Assembly (NCBI GenBank): GCA_964518695.1
Contig: CAZFGN010000003.1
Span: 1 to 49,339, forward strand
Source of the DNA: CAZFGN01 sp964518695
GTDB lineage: Bacteria; Patescibacteriota; Minisyncoccia; UBA6257; Colwellbacteraceae
Direction of reading: 5' to 3'
Length of the DNA stretch: 49,339 nt
A model generated the notes under the pieces. That model had not been told where the DNA came from and searched no databases. It was given only the letters and a program-made list of their open reading frames with translations. The position numbers and the translations under genes were made by a program. Each line of letters opens with the position of its first letter. Position 1 is the stretch's first letter. Below are positions 16,744 to 25,611 of the stretch, one piece after another.

Positions 16744-18420
16744 CAGCTTTAAGTCCTTTTAACTTTAGGATTATCTTCATTATCTTCTCTTTATCATCAG
16801 TATTGCATTTGATTCTCATCGCATGGAAGCGGCCGTGTCTTTCCGATGAAGAATTAATGCTTATAACATTAACGTGAGATCTAGAAATTACATCGGCTAC
16901 ATCTTTTAACACGCCAATTTTATCTTCAGTAGTAACTTTAAATTCAGTCATTTTTTTAACTTCTTTAAATATACCATTCTTTTGTTTTAACGCCGATCTA
17001 ATTTTGCTTTTGGCGCTACCCGTTACTGCGAATTCGAGCCACGCGACTGACGGTTTCTTGCCTTTTTGAGTAATGACTTCAACGATATCTTGTGAATGCA
17101 ATTTACTGTCGAGTGCCGCGATTTTACCATTTACTTTTGCCCCTACGCATTGGTTGCCTACGTCTGTATGGATTGCATAGGCGAAATCAATAATCGTTGA
17201 TCCGTAAGGCAGGTCCATGACCTCCCCTTTAGGCGTTATCACAAATATCCTGTCTTNNNNNNNNNNATTTTGATAGATTCTATAAATTCTTTAGGGTCGA
17301 TAAATTCTTTTTGCCAGGCACGTAACTGTTCAACCCAGGCTATTTCTTTCCTATCTGCCATAGAATGCTGCCGTTTTAGATAATCTTTGGTTCCTTTTAT
17401 CTGTTCGTAAGCCCAGTGAGCGGCAATGCCATTCTCGGCTTCTTCATGCATTTCCCTAGTCCTAATTTGGAATTCCACTATCTTTTGGTCTTGACATAAA
17501 ACAGTCGTGTGCAAACTGCGATAATTGTTTGGTTTGGGCATGGCTATGTAGTCCTTTATTCTCCCTGGGATTGGGGGCCAGAGTTTATGAATTACGCCTA
17601 ACCCGGCATAACAATCTTCTATCGTTTCTAAAACTAATCTAAAAGCAACAAGGTCGTGAATTTTATCGAGATCCATGTCATATCTTAAGAGTTTCTTATA
17701 GAGGCTTGAATATCTTTTGGTTCTGAAATCTACAGCTATCGGTTCAATATGTGCCTCGTTTAAAGACTTCTCAACCGTTGGTTGAATTTTTCTCAAGTAC
17801 TTTTCTCTCTGTTCGTAGCGGTCAGCTATGTTTTCTATAAGCCACCGGTATTCCCGGGGATATATATAGGGAAAGGCGAGGTCTTCTAATTCGCCAGACA
17901 GTTTTTGCATACCGAGGCGATAGGCAAGGGGAGAATAGATTTCCATAGTTTCTTGGGCAATTCTTTTCTGTTTCTGCGGAGGGAGGACCTTGAGAGTTTG
18001 CATATTGTGGCGCCGATCAGCGAGTTTAATAAGAACTACGCGGAGATCTTCTGCCATAGCGAGAACCATCTTCCGAAGTGTTTCAGCCTGCGCTTCACGT
18101 CCACGGTATTTGATTTTTCCCAATTTGGTTACCCCGTTAACAAGGAAAGCCACCTCTTCTCCAAATTCTTTTTCTAGCGTCTCGATTGTCGTCCCCGTAT
18201 CTTCAACGACATCGTGAAGCAATCCCGCGGCTACGATTACTTCATCCATCTTCCAATCTAAAAGATTTTGACCTGTCGCCACGCAATGGTTGAAATAAGG
18301 TTCACCGCTTACACGTTTTTGGCCTTCATGCGAACGCTTGGAAAAATCGTAGGCTTTCCCGACTAACGGAGACTCATTCTTAAATATTTCCAGTTTTTTC
18401 ATGGCCTTCATTATTAGCAT
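16715..18420 (-). CDS. rsh: RelA/SpoT homologue (ppGpp synthetase/hydrolase), split by an assembly gap
   Basis: Bifunctional stringent-response enzyme. From the ATG at 18420 (tagg five nt upstream) come: HD hydrolase domain with AAGLLHDVVEDTGTT and LADRRHNMQTL; synthetase domain with DLVAFRLVL, KPNNYRSLHTTV and EFQIRTREMHEEAENGIAAH; then, beyond the gap at 17257-17266, a TGS domain (RIFVITPKGEVMDLPYGST) and a C-terminal ACT domain. About 565 residues, shorter than the usual 700 or more. The reading frame breaks across the ten N, but both sides are clean coding sequence, and the placeholder length is wrong (see findings). So it is one intact gene in the organism. Both enzymatic domains keep key residues. 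Converges on and overlaps parB. Confidence 0.92.
17257..17266. other. Assembly gap (10 N) inside rsh
   Basis: Ten N placeholders. The coding frames before (ending ATC AAA AT) and after (AA GAC AGG ATA) only join if the true length is 2 modulo 3; family comparison predicts 11 nt. Confidence 0.95.
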
Positions 18421-18468
18421 TTGTACCTAATTTTTGCAGTTTTGTCGAGCTATTGCCGTGTAGGTTTA

Positions 18469-20658
18469 CTAGGCAACTTTAGTTTCTTTGGGCTGTTTTT
18501 TGAAACCCCTCCGTTTTTTATCCTCTTTGAATATCTCAAGTGCGCGCAGCAAGTCAATCTTGTAAACATCATCCTTTTTTAGGGAGCGGAAGTCTCCGTC
18601 GTGAACAATATAGGGTCCAAAGCGGCCGACATTAGCAACTATCATTTTGCCCGTTTCGGGGTACAGCCCTAGCTCCCGCGGCAAACTCAAATAAATAAGT
18701 GCATCCTGTAATGTTATCGAACTTGGATCAACGGCGGAAGGTATGCTCGCCCTCTTAGGCTTCGGATTTTCTTTGGATTTTTGTCCGATCTGAACGTAAG
18801 GCCCGAAGCGGCCGTTCAAAACAAAAATTGGTAGATGAGATTCTGGATGTTCGCCAATAGGCTTCTCCGGTTCCATAACAGTGCCGTGAGCACTGCGAGT
18901 ACCCGCGCACTCTGGAAAACGCGAACAACTCATAAAGGTTCCATTCTTACCGAGTTTCATAACCATAGGGGATCCGCATTTAGGACAAATAAATTCTTTT
19001 GGAGCTTCCCCTAAATCGGTGAGCTTCGGTATATCTTCCTTTGATACTACCTCTTTTGAGAACGGTCCGTAAAAGTCTTTAAGGGTTTTACTATATTCTC
19101 GAGAGCCCTTCGCTATCTCGTCGAGTTCGTTCTCCATCTCGGCAGTGAAAGTGTCACTTACGTAACTTCCGAAATTCTTTTCCAAAAAGGTGCTTACAAC
19201 GTCTCCCACATCGGTAGGGTATAGTGTTTTGCCGTTTTTTATCACATAACCGCGATCGGCTAAGGTTTTCGTAATGGAGGCATAGGTTGAAGGCCTACCA
19301 ATACCACGCTTTTCAAGTTCTCTAACTAACCCGGCTTCTGTGTAACGGTTTGGAGCTTCGGTTTGTTTTTCCTCCGTTGCCAAATCAATGAGTTTTAACG
19401 GGTCATTGGTTTTCACCTCTGGTACTTCAATATCTTCGCCGCGCGCTTCTGGATCTGCTTTGAGCCAGCCGTCAAATAATAGTCGGGAGCCGGTTACGGT
19501 GAATTCTGGTATTATATCTTCTTTAATATTAGCGGCAGTCCGAGTTTTAAGGAGAAGAGCCTCTTTCATCTGGCTCCCAATGGCTCTCTGCCAAATGAGA
19601 CGGTAAAGCTTATTTTGTTCTGGCGTGGAACCAGCACTCTCTATAGAAGCGTTTGTCGGCCGTATTGGTTCGTGAGCTTCTTGAGCCAACTTACTTTTGG
19701 TTTTATATATTCGGGTCTCGGCATAAGCTTTCCCGAATTTTTTTTGAATAAAGGTTAAGATCTGTCTTTGGGCTTGAATACTAATCATAGTGGAATCTGT
19801 TCGCATATATGTAATATGCCCTGCCTCGTAGAGTTTTTGAGCTGTGGCCATAGTCCGTGAAGGAGAAAGTCCCAAACGAGTCGAGGCGGCTTGTTGTAAG
19901 GTGGAAGTAGTGAAAGGGGGGCGCGGGTAGCGTTTCATTTCACTCTCTTTTACGTCAGTAACCCGCCATGTTCCCGCAAAACCTGCGGCGAGAATTCGTT
20001 TCGCCTCTTTTTCTTCACGCGGCTCTTTAACACAGGTAAGTGTAAGCGTTTCTTTCTTAAGGGTCTCGAAAATTCCCGTAAGTACCCAAAAATCTTCTGG
20101 CGCAAATGCGCGGATTTCCCGTTCACGCTCCATAATAATGCGAAGTGCCGGGGATTGCACGCGTCCAGCTGAAAGACCATAACGGACCTTCTTCCAAATA
20201 AGGCCGCTCAAATCATAGCCAACTAGGCGATCTAAGACTCGCCGCGCTTGTTGAGCATCGACGAGGTTTATATCAACGCCTCGGGGATTTTTAAGCGCTT
20301 CCTTGATTGCTGATTCAGTAATTTCATGGAAGGCAATCCGTTTAATATTTCCGATTTTATTCAGACCTAAAGCTTGAATAAGGTGCCAAGCTATAGCTTC
20401 TCCCTCGCGATCCGGGTCAGTTGCCAAAAAAACTTCATCCGCCTTACGAACGATTCCGCGCAGGGTTTCAATCATTTTTTCTTTGCCTTTAACGATCTCG
20501 TAGTGGGGAATAAATCCGCCTTTTATGTCTATAGCCTTCTTGTTGTTTTTAGGAAGATCACGGATGTGGCCATAAGAAGATTCCACCTTAAAATCTTTGC
20601 CCAAAAACCTGCCGATGGTTTTAGCTTTGGTAGGCGATTCTACTATTATTAATTTCAT
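18469..20658 (-). CDS. topA: DNA topoisomerase I
   Basis: Type IA topoisomerase that relaxes negative supercoils. 729 residues. TOPRIM domain at the N-terminus (MKLIIVESPTKAKTIGRFLG, with FLATDPDREGEAIAWHL), then the gate domains with RRVLDRLVGYDLSGLIWKKV and SAGRVQSPALR, and the catalytic Tyr in GHITYMRTDST (about residue 287). After the core are one four-Cys zinc ribbon (CPKCGSPM...CSRFPEC, about 582-607) and two C-terminal modules with the GRFGPY signature (about 643 and 700). Compact but complete. Lies downstream of dprA on the same strand, a common bacterial order (dprA-topA), separated by 47 nt. Confidence 0.97.
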   Translation of the reverse strand: MKLIIVESPTKAKTIGRFLGKDFKVESSYGHIRDLPKNNKKAIDIKGGFIPHYEIVKGKEKMIETLRGIVRKADEVFLATDPDREGEAIAWHLIQALGLNKIGNIKRIAFHEITESAIKEALKNPRGVDINLVDAQQARRVLDRLVGYDLSGLIWKKVRYGLSAGRVQSPALRIIMEREREIRAFAPEDFWVLTGIFETLKKETLTLTCVKEPREEKEAKRILAAGFAGTWRVTDVKESEMKRYPRPPFTTSTLQQAASTRLGLSPSRTMATAQKLYEAGHITYMRTDSTMISIQAQRQILTFIQKKFGKAYAETRIYKTKSKLAQEAHEPIRPTNASIESAGSTPEQNKLYRLIWQRAIGSQMKEALLLKTRTAANIKEDIIPEFTVTGSRLLFDGWLKADPEARGEDIEVPEVKTNDPLKLIDLATEEKQTEAPNRYTEAGLVRELEKRGIGRPSTYASITKTLADRGYVIKNGKTLYPTDVGDVVSTFLEKNFGSYVSDTFTAEMENELDEIAKGSREYSKTLKDFYGPFSKEVVSKEDIPKLTDLGEAPKEFICPKCGSPMVMKLGKNGTFMSCSRFPECAGTRSAHGTVMEPEKPIGEHPESHLPIFVLNGRFGPYVQIGQKSKENPKPKRASIPSAVDPSSITLQDALIYLSLPRELGLYPETGKMIVANVGRFGPYIVHDGDFRSLKKDDVYKIDLLRALEIFKEDKKRRGFKKQPKETKVA

Positions 20659-20705
20659 AAACTTCTAGTTAATCTTGTTATAGTTATGCTGACTGAGCAT
20701 GATAT

Positions 20706-21518
20706 CTATATAGTGTAACCTCCGCCCGCCTCTTGTATAAATCCTCTGATGGCTAAAGAAGTGAGTGTCTGATTGACTATCTGGGGAGAAAGGTTAGTTA
20801 GTTCAATTATTTTGTCAACCTCTAGAGGTAAACCATGTCCCTTGATGCGATCTAGAACAATACTTTCATTGCTAGTAAGTTTAAGACGGGTGGACGACTT
20901 TTCCTTTTCGGTCTCGGGTGCGGACAAAATTTTCAACCCAAGGTCATCAATAACATCTTGAGGTGAAGTTACAAGTCTTGCCCCGTCTCTAATAAGGGCG
21001 TGTGAGCCGGCATAGTTTAGGTGATTTGCCGGCCCTGGTACAACAAAAACTTCTCTTCCTTGTGAAGCCGCGAAACTTGCGGTAGCGAGCGCCCCGGACT
21101 TTAATGGGGCTTCGATAACTATAACTGCCAGAGACAAACCGCTTATGATCCTATTCCTTTGGATAAAGTTTTGTTTGAAAGATGGTGTTCCTGCAACGTA
21201 CTCCGAAACAACAGCTCCGCCTTCGGCGATAATTTTCTTGGCCAGATTTTCATTNNNNNNNNNNGCGCCGCGGTGAGCGGCAGTGTCGATTCCCATTGCC
21301 AAACCGCTTACAACGACGATTCCTAAAGAGGCAAATTTTCGCGCGAAATCTTGAGCTGTTTTTATCCCTGCCATGGAAGCTTTACGCGTTCCTACCAAAG
21401 CTATTGTTAGTTCATGATTACGAGGCAATTCACCAATCGAGAAAAGTTGTTTAGGTGACTGAGCAATCTCTTTCAAGAGTTGCGGTAAGTCTCCCCAATT
21501 TGTAATCTTTATATCCAT
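20706..21518 (-). CDS. dprA: DNA-processing protein DprA (sequence gap inside)
   Basis: Loads RecA on incoming single-stranded DNA during natural transformation. Rossmann-like core: LTIALVGTRKASMAG, VVVSGLAMGIDTAAHRG, GGAVVSEYVAGTPSFKQNF, RNRIISGLSLAVIVIEAP, SGALATASFA, and a C-terminal winged-helix domain (SNESIVLDRIKGHGLPLE to the end). Ten N at 21255-21264 fall in the core; the family normally has some 22 residues there (a GG-x-T-hAVLG-x-GhD-x-x-YP stretch), so about 67 nt are missing from the assembly. Frame is kept across the gap. A TATAAA box ends 5 nt before the ATG. The companion PilO-like gene diverges from it. Confidence 0.92.
   Translation of the reverse strand: MDIKITNWGDLPQLLKEIAQSPKQLFSIGELPRNHELTIALVGTRKASMAGIKTAQDFARKFASLGIVVVSGLAMGIDTAAHRGXXXXNENLAKKIIAEGGAVVSEYVAGTPSFKQNFIQRNRIISGLSLAVIVIEAPLKSGALATASFAASQGREVFVVPGPANHLNYAGSHALIRDGARLVTSPQDVIDDLGLKILSAPETEKEKSSTRLKLTSNESIVLDRIKGHGLPLEVDKIIELTNLSPQIVNQTLTSLAIRGFIQEAGGGYTI
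21255..21264. other. Assembly gap (10 N) inside dprA
   Basis: Ten N placeholders that replace about 67 nt of coding sequence, judged from the missing central motif of DprA. Confidence 0.9.
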
Positions 21519-21544
21519 ACCGTTTTATACTATCATATTTAGGA

Positions 21545-22072
21545 ATGCAACGAAGTTTTAAATTCCGTCTATTTTCCAATTTATCGTTTACTCTCGGCAT
21601 TATATCAATAATAGCAATAGCCGTCTTTTATTTGGGCTTTGATATTTCTAACAAAGCAAATCTCATTGGTGAAACCAGAGCTAAGCTTTTCCGCAGAGTC
21701 GTAGATATAACTAACCTGGGTAAACTTAAGGAGCAGGAAAAGACAGCTGAAACCGCCCTTTTGAAATTAAACGGCGTTCTACCAAGGAGGGATTCTCTTT
21801 TCGCGGTAAGCCGTGATTTTAACGATTTTGCGAGAGCCAGAGGATTGAGTTTCGGATCAAAATTCGGCGAAGAAATAGCTCCCAAAGATGAAAAGCCGGG
21901 ATTTATAAGATTGGAAATGAATGTGACCGGCGATTATACAAATATAATTTCTTTTATTAAAGACATTGAGGCAAGCAATTACTTCGTGAACCTCTTGAAT
22001 TTTGAGATCGTGAGTCAAGGCGTGAGATTCAACGCGATCCTAAATGGAGAGGTTTTTTTCACCAATAATTGA
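21545..22072 (+). CDS. PilO-like type IV pilus assembly protein
   Basis: 175 residues: short cytoplasmic start, one membrane helix (about 14-32), a coiled-coil stretch (about 38-75), then an alpha-beta domain. The pattern DFARARGLSFGSKF followed by GFIRLEMNVTGDYTNIISFI and a hydrophobic FEI strand matches the ferredoxin-like PilO fold that aligns the inner-membrane pilus platform. Recognition rests on architecture and these segments, so PilO-like is as far as I go. Type IV pili take up DNA in transformation, which fits dprA lying head-to-head 26 nt away. No pilM or pilN is adjacent. Confidence 0.65.
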   Translation: MQRSFKFRLFSNLSFTLGIISIIAIAVFYLGFDISNKANLIGETRAKLFRRVVDITNLGKLKEQEKTAETALLKLNGVLPRRDSLFAVSRDFNDFARARGLSFGSKFGEEIAPKDEKPGFIRLEMNVTGDYTNIISFIKDIEASNYFVNLLNFEIVSQGVRFNAILNGEVFFTNN

Positions 22073-22077
22073 TATTT

Positions 22078-22275
22078 ATGTCAAAGAAATCAAATAACTT
22101 CCAAAAAGCACTTATCACCGCCGCTGTGGTAACATTCATTTTCACGATTGCCACAGTCATTTACTCTTTAGGGTTTTTGAGTAATAATTTACTGCGTGCT
22201 TTAAGGTCTCAAACCGCGGGTAGCGGAGATTTAATCGAGTTTGATATCAAGGGTTTCGAGGCCTTGGGCTTGTAA
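22078..22275 (+). CDS. Small single-pass membrane protein
   Basis: 65 residues from the ATG at 22078 (an upstream in-frame TTG at 22069 overlaps the previous stop). A basic N-terminus, one membrane helix (about 13-37), then a short hydrophilic tail. No family recognised. It follows the PilO-like gene by five nt and is probably cotranscribed, so a part in the pilus system is possible but unproven. Confidence 0.5.
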   Translation: MSKKSNNFQKALITAAVVTFIFTIATVIYSLGFLSNNLLRALRSQTAGSGDLIEFDIKGFEALGL

Positions 22276-22297
22276 GACAATAAAACCATAAATCTTT

Positions 22298-22369
22298 GGG
22301 TGTGTAGTTCAGTGGTAGAACGCTATCCTGATAAGATAGAAGTCGAAGGTTCAATTCCTTCCACACCCA
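22298..22369 (+). tRNA. tRNA-Ile (anticodon GAT)
   Basis: Acceptor GGGTGTG/CACACCC, D arm with agttcagtggtagaac, anticodon stem CTATC/GATAG around loop CTGATAA giving GAT, T arm GAAGG-TTCAATT-CCTTC. Discriminator A. CCA is not encoded. It marks the left edge of the tdh-kbl block. Confidence 0.95.
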
Positions 22370-22412
22370 CTTTTAATGCACTACCAGCTTACCTTTTGAG
22401 GCGCGCATAGTA

Positions 22413-22418
22413 TAGAAT
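22413..22418 (+). promoter_or_regulatory. -10 box six nt before the tdh ATG
   Basis: TAGAAT (within tatagaat) at 22413-22418, followed by 6 nt and ATG at 22425. No clear -35. Same arrangement as the other candidate leaderless promoters in the window. Confidence 0.45.
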
Positions 22419-22424
22419 ACGGAT

Positions 22425-23624
22425 ATGCAGAATGTTAAAGCCCTAACATTGGACGTAAAAAATAATGGGTGGGAAGAGTCCAGTGGTTTCCTCTTGCGTG
22501 ACATTCCCATGCCGGTTTTGGACGAGACTAAGAATCCCGAAGATGCTCTCTCGGTCGTTCTTAAAATCAGATATGCGGGCATGTGCGGGTCGGATAAAGG
22601 GCTTTGGTATCGGACCGCTTTCAGAGATATGGTTCACAGTTCTCTTATGAAGGAAGGGAAAACTGTGCGTATTACCGGTCATGAATTCGTGGGTGAGATA
22701 GTAGAAGCCGGTTCTATGGTACATCGCCTGTACTATGACCCCGATTTACAGAACAAAGCGAAAATAGAAATAGGGAGTTTGGTATCAGGTGATTCACACA
22801 TTACCTGTGGCAGATGCTATCAGTGCCGGCTCGGTGAGGCACACGTGTGTTTGAACGAATCCATTCTCGGAATTTCTATTGACGGTATATTCGCGGAATA
22901 CGTGAAAATCCCGGCAAAGAACCTATGGCCGGTTGACATCAGTCGTGTTCGGCCTGAAATTGCCTCTATTTATGACCCGTTCGGGAATGCCATACACGCG
23001 GCGACATCAGTCGATTTTCGAGGTCAACGTGTCGCCATATTCGGTTGCGGCCCTATCGGCTTATTTTCCATTCTCCTTGCGCGCAATTTCGGTGCGGCGA
23101 AAGTTATCGCAATAGATGTGAATCCCGCGAATCTGAAAATGGCAAAGGATTTGGGCGCTCATGAAACGATACAGATAGAGAAAAAACAAAAGACGAATGA
23201 GTGGGAATCTGATCCCGCAGTCATTGCTAGGATTATGGAGTTCACATACGGCAAGGGTGTGGATATTTCCATGGAAATGGCCGGACCGTTCTCGTCTGTG
23301 AATAACTGTATTGATGCGACGAGAAGAGGCGGGCATGTTGTACTCTTTGGCATCAAGGACGGTGATCTTACAATTCCTAAATTTTCGCGTGTCATCGTGA
23401 GAGGTCTCACTATTCACAATATCATCGGTCGGCAGATTTTCCGCACTTGGCAGATAACCCAGCGAATTATGAACAACAAAGCAAATGGGATTCAGGATGC
23501 CATCTGGAACATTATCCTTAAGAAAGGTGAAGGAACCATCATCTCATTCAAGAATTTCACTCCGGAAAGCTTTGAAAAATCCATGAACGAGAACCCCAAA
23601 GTCATTTTCAAAATCAACGGCTAG
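22425..23624 (+). CDS. tdh: Zinc-dependent L-threonine 3-dehydrogenase (probable)
   Basis: Medium-chain alcohol dehydrogenase, 399 residues, that would oxidise L-threonine to 2-amino-3-ketobutyrate with NAD. Catalytic zinc ligands Cys54 (GMCGSD) and the His86-Glu87 pair (GHEF); structural zinc Cys128, 131, 134 and 142; nucleotide-binding GCGPIGLF at 207-214 with an acidic residue (AIDVN) that favours NAD. Threonine specificity is inferred from the next gene, kbl, two nt downstream, since other medium-chain dehydrogenases share these motifs. An extra stretch at 101-117 is longer than in E. coli Tdh. Base and codon use is more G+C-rich than in flanking genes. Confidence 0.85.
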   Translation: MQNVKALTLDVKNNGWEESSGFLLRDIPMPVLDETKNPEDALSVVLKIRYAGMCGSDKGLWYRTAFRDMVHSSLMKEGKTVRITGHEFVGEIVEAGSMVHRLYYDPDLQNKAKIEIGSLVSGDSHITCGRCYQCRLGEAHVCLNESILGISIDGIFAEYVKIPAKNLWPVDISRVRPEIASIYDPFGNAIHAATSVDFRGQRVAIFGCGPIGLFSILLARNFGAAKVIAIDVNPANLKMAKDLGAHETIQIEKKQKTNEWESDPAVIARIMEFTYGKGVDISMEMAGPFSSVNNCIDATRRGGHVVLFGIKDGDLTIPKFSRVIVRGLTIHNIIGRQIFRTWQITQRIMNNKANGIQDAIWNIILKKGEGTIISFKNFTPESFEKSMNENPKVIFKING

Positions 23625-23626
23625 TC

Positions 23627-24817
23627 ATGTACAACGACTTAAAGCCCATACTGGAGAAAGAATTGCAAAACATCCGCGATGATGGAATCTGGAAAGAGGA
23701 ACGGGTGCTAGAATCACCTCAAGGCAGAGAAATCTTAGTCGGAGACAGGCAGCTTCTTAACTTCTGTTCCAATAACTATCTCGGTCTTTCGGGTACCAAA
23801 GAACTCCGGATTCAATCGGATAAAGCCTTGAAGCGCTGGGGATTTGGTTTAGCGTCGGTTCGTTTCATTTGCGGGACGCAGACTTTGCATAAAGAGCTTG
23901 AATCCGCTACGGCAAAATTCCTCGGCACCGAAGATGCAGTTTTGTATTCATCTTGCTTCATGGCTAACTTAGGACTCTTTCAGACATTTTTCGGCGAAGA
24001 AGACGCAATCATATCCGATGAATTGAATCATGCCTCTATCATCGACGCGATGCGTCTTTCAAAAGCCGAACGCTATGTTTACAAACACATGGATATGGAA
24101 GATTTGGAAGAGAAATTGAGAACAACTTCAGAAAAACGTTTGAAAGTCATCGCAACAGACGGCGTATTCTCCATGGATGGGCACATCGCGCCTTTAAAGG
24201 TAATCTGTGATCTGGCTGATAAATATCGAGCGCTCGTCATGGTAGATGACGCGCATGCGACGGGGGTTCTCGGGCAAACAGGCCGTGGTACGCCGGAATA
24301 TACCGGAGCCATGGGGCGCGTGGATTTTCTTACGTCAACTTTCGGTAAAGCTCTCGGCGGGGCAGGCGGGGCGTTTAACGCGACTCGAAAGGAAGCTGCC
24401 GACTTCCTGCGTCAGAGGTCGCGGACATACCTATTCTCAAACGCGTTAGACACCAGTATCGCGGGCGTCTCTCTTTTTGTCTTGAAGTATGTGGACGAGC
24501 ATCCGGAAATGAGGTATCGACTCTGGGAGAACACGAAATTCTTCCGCGAGCAGATGAAAATAGCCGGCTTTAGCGTTGCCGATGTGGAGCATCCCATTAC
24601 ACCCATAATGCTTAGGGATGACCGCTGGGCTGGGGAAATGGCAAAAGAGCTTTTGAATGATGGAATATATGTCATCGGTTTCTCATATCCGGTCGTTCCC
24701 AAAGGGAAGGCGCGCATTAGAGTACAGATATCGGCCGCTCACACAAAAGACGATATTATAAAGGCAGTAACTGCGTTTACGAAAGCAGGGCAAAAATTTG
24801 GCGCTCTCTCCGTCTGA
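23627..24817 (+). CDS. kbl: 2-amino-3-ketobutyrate CoA ligase (glycine C-acetyltransferase)
   Basis: Pyridoxal-phosphate enzyme of the alpha-oxoamine synthase family, 396 residues. It cleaves 2-amino-3-ketobutyrate with CoA to glycine and acetyl-CoA, the second step after Tdh. The PLP lysine is Lys241 in TSTFGKALGGAGG; other motifs are FCSNNYLGLS (46-55), FICGTQTLHKELE (80-92), DELNHASIIDAMRLS (131-145) and VMVDDAHATGVLG (204-216). Relatives (BioF, HemA) share the fold, but gene order with tdh and the overall match favour Kbl. Two nt separate it from tdh and four from the next gene: one operon. Confidence 0.93.
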   Translation: MYNDLKPILEKELQNIRDDGIWKEERVLESPQGREILVGDRQLLNFCSNNYLGLSGTKELRIQSDKALKRWGFGLASVRFICGTQTLHKELESATAKFLGTEDAVLYSSCFMANLGLFQTFFGEEDAIISDELNHASIIDAMRLSKAERYVYKHMDMEDLEEKLRTTSEKRLKVIATDGVFSMDGHIAPLKVICDLADKYRALVMVDDAHATGVLGQTGRGTPEYTGAMGRVDFLTSTFGKALGGAGGAFNATRKEAADFLRQRSRTYLFSNALDTSIAGVSLFVLKYVDEHPEMRYRLWENTKFFREQMKIAGFSVADVEHPITPIMLRDDRWAGEMAKELLNDGIYVIGFSYPVVPKGKARIRVQISAAHTKDDIIKAVTAFTKAGQKFGALSV

Positions 24818-24821
24818 AGGC

Positions 24822-25448
24822 ATGGAAATCAAACCGTATATTCTGAAGGCCAAACTTTCATTTCCTCCGGGGCTTTACGAGAGCGTTCCAATCGCGGATG
24901 TAGTTACAAACGACGGCGATCATTTTGTTGCGATCGCGGGTCTTGATAAATATATGGCAACGCAGTTGAAGCACTACTCTCTTTCAGAGGACGACCTGGA
25001 ACTTCAGGAGAATACGTCCGATAAAAAACGTTTCGGCGAAGGATCGTACGAAGAGTGGTATGCGAAAGGCCGAACCCCGTTTGCTTTGGTTCATAAAAAA
25101 AGTGGTTCGCTAGCGGCTATCGTCTGGTTCGGGTCAAAACCTCTAGGCAGAAAATCCATGAAATATTTTTCCGCAGTGGAATTAGCAGAAGAAAAAAAAC
25201 TGGACGCCGAAAACTGGCACACGATCTCCTATAGAAGTTATAACCCATTTCGGGGTAAGGGATACATGCGAGAGTTTGCGAGGTTTGCTATTGATACCTA
25301 TCTTAAGGTATTTCCTGAAGCGAAACTATGGGCCATTTTTAAGACAAAAAACAACGCTTCAATCACTCTCGCTGAAAAGCTGGGTTTCAAGTTGTGTTCG
25401 GGGATATCGCACCCCGAGGAGAACCTTGCCGTCATGGTACTCGGGTAA
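24822..25448 (+). CDS. GNAT-family acetyltransferase-like protein
   Basis: 208 residues from the ATG at 24822, with gaagg just upstream and the kbl stop four nt before. The C-terminal half has a GNAT-like pattern: SYNPFRGKGYMREFARFAID (acetyl-CoA loop R/Q-G-x-G replaced by R-G-K-G, followed by the long helix) and WAIFKTKNNASITLAEKLGF, the typical beta-strand plus N-A-S-I-x-L-x-E-K-L-G-F segment. The N-terminal half is not recognised. Substrate unknown. It would have acetyl-CoA at hand from Kbl, but a direct link is speculation. Confidence 0.75.
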   Translation: MEIKPYILKAKLSFPPGLYESVPIADVVTNDGDHFVAIAGLDKYMATQLKHYSLSEDDLELQENTSDKKRFGEGSYEEWYAKGRTPFALVHKKSGSLAAIVWFGSKPLGRKSMKYFSAVELAEEKKLDAENWHTISYRSYNPFRGKGYMREFARFAIDTYLKVFPEAKLWAIFKTKNNASITLAEKLGFKLCSGISHPEENLAVMVLG

Positions 25449-25516
25449 ATAGTTGTGTTTGTTTAGCCGTTTCGGATAAAATAGGTTTGAGTGGTATTGT
25501 AAAACCACACCGTTTT

Positions 25517-25591
25517 AGCGCTCATAGCTCAGTGGTAGAGCGTTTGCATGACACGCAAAAGGTCCGAGGTTCAATCCCTCGTGGGCGCACC
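25517..25591 (+). tRNA. tRNA-Val (anticodon GAC)
   Basis: Acceptor GCGCTCA/TGGGCGC with one G-T mismatch-type wobble, anticodon stem TTTGC/GCAAA around loop ATGACAC giving GAC, T arm CGAGG-TTCAATC-CCTCG. Discriminator A and an encoded CCA (25589-25591), unlike the other tRNAs in the window. It marks the right edge of the tdh-kbl block. Confidence 0.95.
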
Positions 25592-25611
25592 AATACAGCG
25601 TAGAGAGGTTA

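Noticed and set aside
16715..18420. Reading rsh as two genes or a pseudogene
   Set aside because: The break lies precisely at an N run of arbitrary length, and the two halves make one ordinary Rsh domain order.
20686..20700. ATGCT-gactg-AGCAT inverted repeat between dprA and topA as a terminator
   Set aside because: Only a five-bp stem with no T run; too weak to call.
22298..25591. Integrative element with attachment sites at the flanking tRNAs
   Set aside because: I found no integrase gene and no direct repeat of a tRNA 3' end at the far side.
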